Shown: positions 15,967 to 25,751, numbered from the stretch's first letter. The stretch is 31,135 nt of DNA from an uncultured Prevotella sp. (GCA_900769055.1 CAAGFF010000101.1:1-31135), one strand, 5' to 3'. Translations and numbers: made by a program. Notes: generated from the sequence alone by a model not told the origin.

Positions 15967-17994
15967 TTATAGCATGTCCTCTATCTGTCCCTCGTCGGTA
16001 ACACCATAGATGCTCTTCGGAACAAGTTCGAGATAGTCGAGCATGAACTCGTTGTCATTACCCTTTGCCGTAGAGACGCAACGTATGCGGAGGAAGTGGT
16101 CCTCGTTCGGGTCGAGGTGAACGGTACAGAGCACCATGCGGTAGGTCCATGACTGTGTGGCGAACACCGTAGTGGTGGTACCACCGGCACCATTATATCT
16201 GTAACCGCCAGCCGCTCCACGGTAGTAGCCCTTGTTCTTCAGAGCCTTCTGGTCGGCGGCAAGGTCAGTGATTGACATGTTGCTATACTCTCCCGTCCAG
16301 TCGCTACCAAGTATCGATGGGTCATCGAGGTTCTTGGTCATGTCGAGAGGAATGCCCTGCGGCTTGCCGTCGAAGTATATCTGTGCGATGCCTCGCGTAG
16401 GCTCTGCGGCATAACCCAGACGTATCTGCCAGTCGCCCTCGTATGGCACTGGAGGAATCTTGAACGTAAAGTCGAAGTTGCCGAAGAGGTTCATCTCGTC
16501 ACCCTCATAAGAGTCGTAGTAGTCGTGAGGACGGCGATAAACGAAGTAGCCGGATGTGGTTACGTTGTCCAGGTATCCGTTGGGGAAATAGTAGTTGTTT
16601 CCATACTTGGCAGTCTCGTCAAACTCCGGGTCTTGTACCTTCGGGTTACCATTCTGCCTTATATCGTTGGTCATCAGCTCTGGGAAGATGGTAGAGAAGT
16701 CCATGCGTATGCGGGTATTGTCGACAATGTCACGTGTGGTCTCGCTGAATGCCAGCATGTCGTCCACATAGAAATAGCGGCCATTGAGGGCATCCTGTAC
16801 ATAGTCTTTCTCTATGGTACGCTCTACCATTGCGCCGAGGATTTGATACTCGTCGTTATAGCACCTGTTTATATACCTCTGTCCGATGGTGCTTGGGCCG
16901 GCGTACTTCAGCACGGTCAGACGCTCGAACTTCAGCATGGTGTGGGGCAGCATGGTCTCATACCAGTCAATGGGATTCATCAGCGTGGTGATGATACCAA
17001 TGTCGTTGAGCGGAGTCAGATAGTTCCATCCCTTCACGTCACGGGTAAGGATGTGGTAGGCGATGAAGCGGTTGAGCGGGTTGCGGCGGTCTGTAAGACG
17101 GTCGAAACTGTGGTAGTCCGCACTTGCATCGTCGGGATAAACGGCATCGTATATCTCGCAGGCCTTGTTGTAGAGCTGCTCAATGGTTGTTATGCCATAC
17201 TTCTCCCTGAGGATGGAGTCGGTAGGCACGAAACAGGTGAAGCCATACTTCTTCTTCTCTGGAGCCGTGGCTGTCTCCTTGTTTACGTGAGAGGTATACT
17301 TGTATCGTGGATACCTGCTGTTCTTTGTGTTGTCATAGTTGGGATCCAGATACTTGTAAAGAGAGTCCGACAGACCAGTCTGGCGCAGGGCCTCGTTGAA
17401 GAGGCTGATGCGCGGATTGGTACGCATCACGTCGGGCAGCATTCTGTTTGAGCTTTCAAGCACCTCGTTGATGGGCTGCATGATACCATTCTCAACAGAG
17501 TCGTCCTGAAGCTCATAGATGATGTGTGCGGTACGGTTCAGGAATACCACAGCGTTGCTGTCAGCATCGAGGTCGTGAGTAATCTCGATATATCGCTGGT
17601 TCATGTTGGCAGTGGTGAGCACACCGTCATTCATCTCAGACGTAGAGTACATATTGTTCACGAGGTGCGTCCTGGCGATGGTGTCGCAGTCGGCATCAGA
17701 GAGCTGGTCGAGTGACGACAGTCCCTTCTTCTTCAGGTACTGGTCAAAAGCGTCATTGGTTGGCGGGAAGCAAGTATACGCGCCGTAGGCTGACAGCAGA
17801 TCCATCATGCCAGCCCTCTCCACGACTGCCGTGAAGCTGCTGAACTCGCTGTGACCGTACAGATACTCGCTCATCATCTCACCGGTAAAGGTATAGTAGT
17901 TGGCCTCATCCGGTTCATCGGAACATCCAGAGAGCGAGACACCAAAGCCAAAACCGAGAACAAGCATCAATGTATATCTAAAAAATCTTTTCAT
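15967..17994 (-). CDS. FAS1-domain lipoprotein (675 aa)
   Basis: A surface lipoprotein with signal MKRFFRYTLMLVLGFGFGVS and lipobox LSGC (Cys24). FAS1 domain 1 (about 45-165) has the TCFPPTNDAFDQYL strand-helix motif. FAS1-like domain 2 (about 195-420) has FTCFVPTDSIL and FIAYHILTRDV. From about 500 a C-terminal beta-sandwich follows (FTFKIPPVPYEGDWQIRLGY, AQIYFDGKPQGIPLDM, EFMLDYLELVPKS). The start is preceded by AGGAAAC at SD-like distance. It lies 24 nt after SusD-1 and 28 nt before the next FAS1 gene, so these two lipoproteins bridge the two SusCD pairs. The C-terminal domain could bind a ligand; this is inference from fold-like patterns only. Confidence 0.82.
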   Translation of the reverse strand: MKRFFRYTLMLVLGFGFGVSLSGCSDEPDEANYYTFTGEMMSEYLYGHSEFSSFTAVVERAGMMDLLSAYGAYTCFPPTNDAFDQYLKKKGLSSLDQLSDADCDTIARTHLVNNMYSTSEMNDGVLTTANMNQRYIEITHDLDADSNAVVFLNRTAHIIYELQDDSVENGIMQPINEVLESSNRMLPDVMRTNPRISLFNEALRQTGLSDSLYKYLDPNYDNTKNSRYPRYKYTSHVNKETATAPEKKKYGFTCFVPTDSILREKYGITTIEQLYNKACEIYDAVYPDDASADYHSFDRLTDRRNPLNRFIAYHILTRDVKGWNYLTPLNDIGIITTLMNPIDWYETMLPHTMLKFERLTVLKYAGPSTIGQRYINRCYNDEYQILGAMVERTIEKDYVQDALNGRYFYVDDMLAFSETTRDIVDNTRIRMDFSTIFPELMTNDIRQNGNPKVQDPEFDETAKYGNNYYFPNGYLDNVTTSGYFVYRRPHDYYDSYEGDEMNLFGNFDFTFKIPPVPYEGDWQIRLGYAAEPTRGIAQIYFDGKPQGIPLDMTKNLDDPSILGSDWTGEYSNMSITDLAADQKALKNKGYYRGAAGGYRYNGAGGTTTTVFATQSWTYRMVLCTVHLDPNEDHFLRIRCVSTAKGNDNEFMLDYLELVPKSIYGVTDEGQIEDML

Positions 17995-18018
17995 ATTGTT
18001 TCCTGTTTAAGGCGTTAT

Positions 18019-19737
18019 CTATTTGGTAGTATTCTGATAAGAGTTGTCATCACCGCTGCCGAACGCCGGGTTCTGCACAAGATACGGATTGACCTTAAGC
18101 TCCTCAAGGTTGTATGGCCAGAAGATGGCATCCATCTTTGCAAGCTTTGCCTGAACAACGCTGGCATTGTCTGAGCCTTTGCGGGTAACCTGCTGAACAA
18201 GATAGCTGGTGTTGCCGTCGCGCAGCGAGCGGCGCACAAGGTCGTACCAACGCTTGCCCTCGAACATCAGCTCACGTGCACGCTCCTCCAAGACGAGGTT
18301 TTCCATCTGCGACTTAGTGCTGTAGCTGGCATACGTTATCGGCATATAGTTTGTGGCGCAGTTTGAGCGCTTGTTGATGACAGAAACGATATCGTAGGCG
18401 GCACGCAGCAAGCTGTCGTTAACCTCCGATTTAGCGTCACCCTCAACCATCTGCACGAGTGCCTCAGCCTTAAGCAGCATGACATCGGTCAGACGGTAGA
18501 GAATCCAGTTGGCATGACAATATTCTTCCGGGTATGACGGGAATCTTGACTGAGCGGAAATCTCCGCAGAGCTTACGGTAACCATTCCGTTCTGGCAGAC
18601 ATACTTGCCCACTCCATACTGCGATGCACTAATCTTGTAGAGATTCTCGTAGTTGCGGGTATCGTACTTGTCGCGGTAGACCTTATAGCTTGCATCGGAG
18701 ACATCAGTAGTGATGAAGTCGGCAGGCTTGACTATGCCCGGCGAGGTCTTCTGGTTTCCATAAAGGAAGCTCAGACCATGGTTGGCCAGCTGAGTGTTGT
18801 CGTCTGAGAATATCAGCTCAAGAATGCTCTCACGGCTGGCTCCGTCACCGAAGATTGACTCGTAGGCTTTGCCATAGTAGTTGCCGGAAGTGTAGGAGTC
18901 GTAGATAAGGGGATAGTCCTCGAACATCTTGTACGCTGACGAGTTGCTGCCAGCATTATCTATCTCGTTCTGATACCTCTGCGTCTTGGAATCTATAACC
19001 ATATCCGCATATTTTACGGAGTTGGCATAGTCTTTCTTCCACAGATACATCTCAGCAAGCATGGCGTGAATGGCATCCTGGGTGATGCGTCCGCACTGAT
19101 AGTTTTTCTTCGATACAGGATATGTCTTCACAGCGTATGTCCTGACATTCTCCAAGTCTGTGATGAGGCTGTCGAGCACGGCATCGAACTTTGTTGCCGG
19201 CATGGCCATTTGCTGGAGCTCGTCAAGGAACGGCTCGGTGGAGTAAGGCACGTCACGGAATGTGCGTATGAGGTAGAAATAGCAGAGGTCACGGATGGCA
19301 GATACCTCGGCACATGTTGCCATAAGCTCTGTCTCTGTGTAGTTCGGGTCTCTCTCTGCCACCAGCGGTGCATAGTGCAGCACAGTGTTGCACCTGTTGA
19401 TGATGTCGTAGAACTCACCCCAAGTGGTATATACATTGTTGGCAGTGATGTTCTCTTTCAGTATGTTCTGGATATTGATGTTGTCCTGCACGCCCGTACC
19501 GCCAATGAGATGGTCAGAGCGAAGCTCGCCCCAGACAATCATTCTCTCGATGAGTATACGGTTCTGCATACCGGAATAGCATCCTGCCACGATGTTCTCG
19601 ACGTCATTTTCCTCATTCCAGAACTTGTCGAGCACAATGTCGTTCAAGGGTTCTATCTCCAGGAAGTCAGAGCAGGAGCCGAGCCCGAGGGCCATCATTC
19701 CAGTTACACCTATTATAATATTTTTCTTCAGTTTCAT
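18019..19737 (-). CDS. SusD/RagB-family lipoprotein (SusD-1)
   Basis: A 572-residue surface lipoprotein, lid of the SusC-1 importer. Signal MKLKKNIIIGVTGMMALGLG with lipobox GSC (Cys22), then SDFLEIEPLND, a canonical SusD N-terminus. Helical TPR-type SusD body: DIINRCNTVLHYAP, AIRDLCYFYLIRTFRDVPY and AIHAMLAEMYLWKKDYANSV; the C-terminal signature is LVLEERARELMFEGKRWYDL. It starts 11 nt after the SusC-1 stop, so it is cotranscribed. Compared with SusD-2 it is the more typical family member. The ligand cannot be deduced. Confidence 0.95.
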   Translation of the reverse strand: MKLKKNIIIGVTGMMALGLGSCSDFLEIEPLNDIVLDKFWNEENDVENIVAGCYSGMQNRILIERMIVWGELRSDHLIGGTGVQDNINIQNILKENITANNVYTTWGEFYDIINRCNTVLHYAPLVAERDPNYTETELMATCAEVSAIRDLCYFYLIRTFRDVPYSTEPFLDELQQMAMPATKFDAVLDSLITDLENVRTYAVKTYPVSKKNYQCGRITQDAIHAMLAEMYLWKKDYANSVKYADMVIDSKTQRYQNEIDNAGSNSSAYKMFEDYPLIYDSYTSGNYYGKAYESIFGDGASRESILELIFSDDNTQLANHGLSFLYGNQKTSPGIVKPADFITTDVSDASYKVYRDKYDTRNYENLYKISASQYGVGKYVCQNGMVTVSSAEISAQSRFPSYPEEYCHANWILYRLTDVMLLKAEALVQMVEGDAKSEVNDSLLRAAYDIVSVINKRSNCATNYMPITYASYSTKSQMENLVLEERARELMFEGKRWYDLVRRSLRDGNTSYLVQQVTRKGSDNASVVQAKLAKMDAIFWPYNLEELKVNPYLVQNPAFGSGDDNSYQNTTK

Positions 19738-19748
19738 AGTCTAAAGCA

Positions 19749-22700
19749 TTAAAAGTCTACGGTGATACCAAGTGTATAAGATTTAGAGCGCGGTGTCTGA
19801 CCGGTATCGGTAGCTGCACCATAGCTTCCATAGCCAATTTCCGGGTCTACACCAGTATACTTGGTGAGGCAGAACAGGTTGTTGGCGCTGGCGTAGAAGC
19901 GCAATCCGTTGAGTCCGATAGCCTTCTTCACTGCCTTCGGATCGAAGGAGTAAGAGAGCTGCAAATAGTTTAGACGCAGGAATGAGCCGTCCTCTACAAA
20001 CCTGTCGCTCACGAGGGTGTTGTAGTTGGTGCCTTTTCCGTACATGGCTCTTGGGATATTGGTGATGTCACCTTCCTTGCGCCACCTGTAGTTAACGGCC
20101 TGGCTCTGGTTGTTGTTGTTAATCATAGCCTCGGTATCAAGACGTGCGAGGTTCAGAATCTTGTTGCCTATACGGTAGTTGAACTGCGCGTTGAGCTTCC
20201 AGCGGTTGTAGTTGAGGTTGAAACCGAAACCACCCGTCAGCTTAGGCAGGGAGCTGCCGAGGTACACGATGTCGAGGGCGTTGATGTTACCATCGTTGTT
20301 GATGTCCTCGTAGATGGCATCACCACCCTTGAACTTATAGTTCTTTCCTGTACCGTCGTTGGTATAGTTGTACATCATCCTTACCGGGTCGCCGGCATCG
20401 TCGAGGATTACCCTTCCGTCAGCGGTAAGTGCCACAGGAGCTGTCTTGCCGGCAGCGAGGAACTCGGCACGCTCGGCATCTGACATGTCGGCAAAGGTCT
20501 CATACTGGTACTGGTATACTCCCTTGAAGCGGAAGCCATAGATGGCACCAAACGGGTTGTTGAGCTGAACACGCTGCAGGGTCACCCTGTTACCATCAAA
20601 GTTGAACTCGGTATTGAGGGTCTTGAGGACGTTCTCGTCCATCTCCAATATCTCGTTCTTGTTGTTGGCGAAGGTAGCGTTGATGTCTGCCCAGAACTTT
20701 CCGGCCTGTATGAGGTGGTTTGTATTGATGTTGAACTCCCAACCGATGTTGCGCATGGAGCCGACGTTGGCGTATGCCTTGGTATAGTAACCTGAGTTGG
20801 AAGGTATGCGCACGTTAGGCATGAGCATGTCTGATGTCTTGGCATTGTACCACTCTAAGGTGAAAACCAGCTTGTCGTTCCACAGACCGAGGTCCATACC
20901 GATATCCCATGTAGACTTGGTCTCCCATCTGAGGTCGGTGAGTTTGATGTTTATTGGTCTCATTGCCGACATGTCGAGGTACTTGTCTGTCGAACCATAC
21001 TTACTCTCGTAGAGGTAGTCCTGCGAGGGCTGGTTACCAACCTTACCCCAGCTTGGACGGAAGCTGAGCATGGAGAGCCAGCTGTGCGTGCCCTTCATCC
21101 AAGGCTCGTCAACGATGTTCCATCGTGCTGATACTGCTGGGAAGTATCCCCAGCGCTTGTCGGGACCGAACTTTGTGGTACCGTCCGCACGAACAGAGAA
21201 GTCGAGCATATAGCGTCCCTTGTAGGCATAGTGGGCAGAGAATGTATAGTACATTGAGCGCCACTGGCTGTAGCTTGATGACAGACCGGTGATAAGGCCT
21301 CCGGCATCAGGACTGGTAACACCCGATGGCAGGCCGGTACCGTTTGTACCCTGACCGCTTGAGCTACCAGATGTAAGCTCGAAACGTCCCATCATCATGA
21401 GCGAGTGGTCCTTGTTGTTGAAGTGAGGAATATAGGTAAGGGTCTGCTTGGTGTTGAAGGCAACGCTCTTGGTGCTTCCGGCATAAGAGCGGTTAACACC
21501 GTCCTTCCATGATGTTGTCACAAGCTCTGAGGGATAGTACATGTCCACATACTCGTTGAAGATGTTCATGTACACCCTACCCTGCCAGTTCAGCTGATGA
21601 GACTCCTCGTCAAGGCCGAGCAGATGGTAGTTAAGCTCAAACTCAGGAGTAATATCGTAAGTGCGGTCATCGTTCTTTGCAAGGTTGGCACTTGCTACAG
21701 GGTTCACATATACTCTCTGGTCATCCTTGAACACGTCAGGAGCTGTTTGAAGCATCTGGTAATACTTGTCTGTGTCCTCACCAGTAACAGGGTCTTGCTC
21801 GTAGATACTCATGTTAGGCATCTTCTTGTATGCCAATGCGAGCAAGTTGTCGTAGTTACGCTGGTTCTTGGTATATGTCATTGAGAAGTTCGTCGAAATC
21901 TTGATACGGTCGCTGACGAAGTAGTCAAGGCATACACGTGTGGAGAAGCGGTCGAGTTGCTGCTTGATAACGCTACCAGTCTCATGGTCGAAACCGCCGG
22001 AGATACGGAAGGTAGCCTTCTCACCACCACCCGTTACTGAGAGGTAGTGGTTCTGGCGCAGACCAACCTGTGTGACGGCATCCTGCCAGTCGGTATTGTT
22101 GTTGTACTGCTCATACTCCGAGAATGTCGGGTCGTAGTTGATTTCCGGAATATTGGCTGCGGCATCCGACTGCTCCGGGTTGAAGTATGCCTCCTTGAGC
22201 AACATCGTGTAGTCGTCACCGTTGAGCAGCTTGTAGCCCTGTGGCTGGTATGTGCCGGTAAGCCTGAGCGAGTATGTGAGCCTTGGTGCTCCACGGGTAC
22301 CTCTCTTGGTCTTAATCTCGATAACACCATTGGCACCCTGCGAGCCGTAGATGGCCGTAGCGGCAGCATCCTTGAGCACGGTAATCTCCGAGATGTCCTC
22401 TGGGTTGACGTTCAGGAGCTGTGCGAACTGCTCATCGTTGGCATTGCTGACATCGAAGTTGCTCATGTCCACGTTCCATGTGTTGCCGTTGACAACAATC
22501 AGAGGGTTGGCATTGGTAAGTGTACTGATGGAGGAAGAACCGCGCAGACGCATGGTTGTTCCGGCACCAAGGTTACCAGATACCGACACGATGTCAAGAC
22601 CGGCGATACGTCCCTGGAGAGCCTCGTCGATGGTGTTCATACCGAGTCCTTCGAACTCTTTCGTAGAGATGGTCTGTGTAGCGTACGAGATTTCTCGCTC

Positions 22701-23069
22701 TGGTATGGCCAAACCGCCACCATTGAGCCTTCTCTTTGCTACGACCGTAACTTCCTTAAGGTTGGTTTCCGACTTCAGGGTGATGGTGTATTCGTCCCTG
22801 TCGATAGGCAGCGTCTGTGCCTTGCAACCTACATAACTGAACCTTATCTTGTCTTTCGGGTTCCTGATTTTCATCGAGAAGTTACCATTGATATCTGTAA
22901 CGGTAGCCTCAATGATACGTCCGCTGCCATCGATTTCGCATACCGATGCACCGGTAATCTCGCCAAATTCATCGCTGACTGTTCCATGCACGGCTGTTAC
23001 CTGTGCCGTAGCTCCCATTGCCAGGAGGCAAAGCAGCGACAATACAATATGTCTTAAACTGTTGTTCAT
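19749..23069 (-). CDS. SusC/RagA TonB-dependent outer-membrane importer (SusC-1)
   Basis: A 1106-residue TonB-dependent outer-membrane transporter. Signal peptide MNNSLRHIVLSLLCLLAMGA plus TAQ; CarboxypepD_reg-like domain (about 25-105, HGTVSDEFGEITGASV); a modified SusC linker LKEVTVVAKRRLNGG in place of LxEVVVxGYG; a plug domain with NPLIVVNGNTWNVDM and DISEITVLKDAAATAIYGSQ; and a beta-barrel ending SKSYTLGITVDF. The start lies 2 nt after the upstream FAS1 gene's stop. Its AGGAGAT Shine-Dalgarno-like sequence (23075-23081) lies in that gene's last codons and stop, which suggests translational coupling. It pairs with SusD-1 encoded 11 nt downstream. Confidence 0.95.
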   Translation of the reverse strand: MNNSLRHIVLSLLCLLAMGATAQVTAVHGTVSDEFGEITGASVCEIDGSGRIIEATVTDINGNFSMKIRNPKDKIRFSYVGCKAQTLPIDRDEYTITLKSETNLKEVTVVAKRRLNGGGLAIPEREISYATQTISTKEFEGLGMNTIDEALQGRIAGLDIVSVSGNLGAGTTMRLRGSSSISTLTNANPLIVVNGNTWNVDMSNFDVSNANDEQFAQLLNVNPEDISEITVLKDAAATAIYGSQGANGVIEIKTKRGTRGAPRLTYSLRLTGTYQPQGYKLLNGDDYTMLLKEAYFNPEQSDAAANIPEINYDPTFSEYEQYNNNTDWQDAVTQVGLRQNHYLSVTGGGEKATFRISGGFDHETGSVIKQQLDRFSTRVCLDYFVSDRIKISTNFSMTYTKNQRNYDNLLALAYKKMPNMSIYEQDPVTGEDTDKYYQMLQTAPDVFKDDQRVYVNPVASANLAKNDDRTYDITPEFELNYHLLGLDEESHQLNWQGRVYMNIFNEYVDMYYPSELVTTSWKDGVNRSYAGSTKSVAFNTKQTLTYIPHFNNKDHSLMMMGRFELTSGSSSGQGTNGTGLPSGVTSPDAGGLITGLSSSYSQWRSMYYTFSAHYAYKGRYMLDFSVRADGTTKFGPDKRWGYFPAVSARWNIVDEPWMKGTHSWLSMLSFRPSWGKVGNQPSQDYLYESKYGSTDKYLDMSAMRPINIKLTDLRWETKSTWDIGMDLGLWNDKLVFTLEWYNAKTSDMLMPNVRIPSNSGYYTKAYANVGSMRNIGWEFNINTNHLIQAGKFWADINATFANNKNEILEMDENVLKTLNTEFNFDGNRVTLQRVQLNNPFGAIYGFRFKGVYQYQYETFADMSDAERAEFLAAGKTAPVALTADGRVILDDAGDPVRMMYNYTNDGTGKNYKFKGGDAIYEDINNDGNINALDIVYLGSSLPKLTGGFGFNLNYNRWKLNAQFNYRIGNKILNLARLDTEAMINNNNQSQAVNYRWRKEGDITNIPRAMYGKGTNYNTLVSDRFVEDGSFLRLNYLQLSYSFDPKAVKKAIGLNGLRFYASANNLFCLTKYTGVDPEIGYGSYGAATDTGQTPRSKSYTLGITVDF

Positions 23070-23071
23070 GA

Positions 23072-25630
23072 TTATCTCCTCCCCTTAGCGCTGGTAGTAA
23101 TGAGTGCGTCTATTTCGTCTTTCCATGGAGTGAGCTGCTCACCGCCATAGAGCAGAGTGCCGTCAATGAGATGTACGACAACATCGGAGGCGTTGTACAA
23201 CTGGTCTGTCCTTGAGTCTATCCAGTATTCACGTCCCTGATTGTTGTAGAGTCCGTCCTTCTTGACCACGTTCCTGACATTGCCCACCTGGTCTGTGAGC
23301 TGCATACGGCTGTCGTCGGATGTCACCGTGAGGCTGAAGAACCTCTTGTTGGCATTGTTGATTTTGAAGGTCTCGTACTTCACCTCGTTGTTGTCTCCGC
23401 CACCAATTATCAAGGAGTTATCCTGGATATGGTATCTCAGGAAGTTGTTGATGCGGTCGGTGAGTATTTTCTTTGCCGACTTCAGAAGGTTTGCATCGCC
23501 GCCGAAGTAGTCGGCTGTCAGGTCATCGACATCAGTCCAGTAAGGCAGCAATCCCTGCTCGTGGAGCTTCTCTATCGACTCATTGGTAGGCACATAGATA
23601 GTGTAGTTGTATGCGTCGAAAAGCTTGATGTTGTAGTCGGCGCAGGTGTACTTCGCACTGAGCTTCTGTGTGAAGAGGTCGCTGTTGCGCATCAGCGTGA
23701 AGAAGTTTGCATACTCCTCGTTGTTGTTCAGGATGGAGTATGTAGAGCGACGGCTGGTGAGCGGAATGGAGGTCTCCATGATATATGACTTTCCGTTACC
23801 AGAAACAGTCTGGTCGTAGATGGTCTGGACAGGTACCGTAGCGCCTTGCTCAACCTGCAAGCCACCAGATACTGTCATCACACCCTCCTTGCCGGGATTG
23901 GTGACTTTCAGGTAGCCGCCAGCCTTGGTCTTGTAGTAGGTCTTGCCGTCCTCCACATTACCAATGACAATGAGGTTGTTGAGCATGTCAGTAAGCCTGT
24001 TGGTAATCATCGTTGTCGTGGCATTACCAATTTCCTTCTCGTCCATGATGGTGTTGGTGGACAGGTCATACCTGTATATCTTGGCCTTTACGGTCTTGGC
24101 CTCATAGTCGTAATAGAACTTGTAAAGCTTCTGCGTCGACGAGCCATAGCTGCACGGATCCACGTATGTCAGCATGGCATCGTTGGTAGGAATGAAGAAA
24201 CTGTAGTAAGAGTCCATGGAGTTCAGGTATGGCTCGAAGTTGAGGTTCGAGATGGCCCAGTAGATGACATTCATAGTCTGCTCGTTGACCAGTGCGGGGA
24301 ACGATACAGAAGAATAGTCGGCTGGCGTGAACACCTTGTTTGACAGGTATACCACTCCGTTGCATCCCATGAAGCAGCTGTCAATGTCGGCTTTCTGAAC
24401 ACCGAGGCTCACCTTTGTGGTGTTGTCAACGATATTCTGGAACTTCGATGGTACGGTCTCCGAGAACGAGTTTACCATACCGATGTTCATAAGCTTCACA
24501 AGTACTGTCATCGGAACGTTGTCCCATGAGCCGTACATATCCTGCAGCACCTTTCCGTCGTGGTTCCACCAGAAGTCCAATGCCTCGTTCGACGGAACAA
24601 TCATTGCACCGCAATCGTAGTTCACGCCGCTGCCCACGCTATACTGGTTCCATCCTGGGTCGAATGTGAGCATAGCCTCCACAGGCAGCCCGCTGGGGTC
24701 GTTCTCTGCCCTTGTCGGCGAGAAATATTTCAGCACGAAAACAGAGTCGGTATTGTTGTACAGACGGTTGTATGCCTTTGTGGCATCATCGTCATAATAT
24801 GGTGCGCTGAAGCGGCCAAGCATTCTGCTGAAGAGCGACATGTTGGCGTGGCTGCCGATAATGCCGGCCATATTGTCGGCTGAGGTCATCACACCATCAA
24901 CCTTGTGGATGTAGCCATTCTTGCAGGCTATGTCGCGCTCGATAATCTTCATGCCGTTCACCCATGCGTCAGCTGTCGAGTTGCTGCCACCGTTGGTGAG
25001 GATGTTCAGGTCGTCGTCGGTGATGTTCTTCTTGTTCATATAGGCTGGCAAGAAGTGAATCATCGGCTTTGTTGTGTTGTCGCGCAACAGGACGATGCCG
25101 TTGGTATGGTCGCGGTACTTGTCCCATGACTCCGTCAACGGCATCTCTGCCGGATAGATTTTAGATATTGAGTCATAGACAGATACAGCTGTGGCACGTC
25201 TCATGCACTCTCCCTCCTCGGGCGGATTGCCACTGACATTGCTCAGCAGCTCCACAAGGTAGGCGTTGTTGATCATGGCACTGTTTAGGAGCAGTTTCTT
25301 CTGGGCAGTGGTAAGGTCCTCATACCTCCTTACTCCCCAGCTGTTGCTCTTGAAAAACTCGTTGAAGGCAGCATCATCGGCAACGAACAGGGTCTTACTA
25401 CCTGTCTGGCTGAGCACTGCCGTCTGGTCAAGGTCATCGATGAGTCTTAGCGTATAGCCGAAGTTGCCATCTTCCTGCAACCGCTCGTAAATGGAGTTAC
25501 CCAGCCACGACGGTTGTCCGGTCAGCTCGTCTGTACTACAAGACTGCATCATGAACCCAGCACTTGAGAGCATCAGCATTGTGGCCAACGCTGACGTTCC
25601 GGCTCTCATCTTAGGTTTGATACTTCTCAT
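23072..25630 (-). CDS. Three-FAS1-domain lipoprotein (852 aa)
   Basis: A large surface lipoprotein opening the SusC-1 gene cluster. The signal region MRSIKPKMRAGTSALATMLM runs to a lipidation Cys31 (MQSC). Three FAS1-like units can be picked out: about 55-270 (KTLFVADDAAFNEFF), about 445-620 (YYSFFIPTNDAMLTYVDP) and about 655-840 (YTIYVPTNESIEKLHEQ, then VVVHLIDGTLLYG near the end). I see no catalytic motif. FAS1 domains are adhesion or ligand-binding modules, so it probably sits on top of the SusC-1/SusD-1 complex. Met8 is an alternative start, but Met1 keeps a normal basic n-region. A 209-nt gap with a hairpin (25680-25718) and a heptamer array lies upstream. Confidence 0.8.
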   Translation of the reverse strand: MRSIKPKMRAGTSALATMLMLSSAGFMMQSCSTDELTGQPSWLGNSIYERLQEDGNFGYTLRLIDDLDQTAVLSQTGSKTLFVADDAAFNEFFKSNSWGVRRYEDLTTAQKKLLLNSAMINNAYLVELLSNVSGNPPEEGECMRRATAVSVYDSISKIYPAEMPLTESWDKYRDHTNGIVLLRDNTTKPMIHFLPAYMNKKNITDDDLNILTNGGSNSTADAWVNGMKIIERDIACKNGYIHKVDGVMTSADNMAGIIGSHANMSLFSRMLGRFSAPYYDDDATKAYNRLYNNTDSVFVLKYFSPTRAENDPSGLPVEAMLTFDPGWNQYSVGSGVNYDCGAMIVPSNEALDFWWNHDGKVLQDMYGSWDNVPMTVLVKLMNIGMVNSFSETVPSKFQNIVDNTTKVSLGVQKADIDSCFMGCNGVVYLSNKVFTPADYSSVSFPALVNEQTMNVIYWAISNLNFEPYLNSMDSYYSFFIPTNDAMLTYVDPCSYGSSTQKLYKFYYDYEAKTVKAKIYRYDLSTNTIMDEKEIGNATTTMITNRLTDMLNNLIVIGNVEDGKTYYKTKAGGYLKVTNPGKEGVMTVSGGLQVEQGATVPVQTIYDQTVSGNGKSYIMETSIPLTSRRSTYSILNNNEEYANFFTLMRNSDLFTQKLSAKYTCADYNIKLFDAYNYTIYVPTNESIEKLHEQGLLPYWTDVDDLTADYFGGDANLLKSAKKILTDRINNFLRYHIQDNSLIIGGGDNNEVKYETFKINNANKRFFSLTVTSDDSRMQLTDQVGNVRNVVKKDGLYNNQGREYWIDSRTDQLYNASDVVVHLIDGTLLYGGEQLTPWKDEIDALITTSAKGRR

Positions 25631-25679
25631 AAGTTAGGTTTTAGTTTTTTATATTAAAAGTTTATATTGTCTATATCCA

Positions 25680-25718
25680 CCGATACCAGAGCCAAGAAAT
25701 CCTAGCTCTGGTAATCGG
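25680..25718 (-). promoter_or_regulatory. Leader hairpin upstream of the FAS1-SusCD cluster
   Basis: TACCAGAGC (25684-25692) pairs with GCTCTGGTA (25705-25713). Four further pairs (25680-25683 with 25715-25718) extend the stem across one bulged A, giving 13 pairs and a 12-nt loop. It sits 49-88 nt upstream of the 852-aa gene. There is no T run after it on either strand, so it is not a standard terminator; an operator or 5' UTR control element is possible. Confidence 0.5.
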
Positions 25719-25751
25719 AACTCATTTCCTCATCGTCATCTAATTATAATC

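Noticed and set aside
16525..17451. 308-codon open frame on the + strand
   Set aside because: Antisense shadow of the 675-aa FAS1 lipoprotein gene; no signal peptide or family motif.
22047..23057. 336-codon open frame on the + strand
   Set aside because: Antisense to the N-terminal third of SusC-1, which is clearly coding; composition is that of a reversed coding strand.
25680..25718. Intrinsic terminator between the T9SS-sorted gene and the FAS1 gene
   Set aside because: The stem is good, but no T run follows on either strand; kept as a leader hairpin instead.
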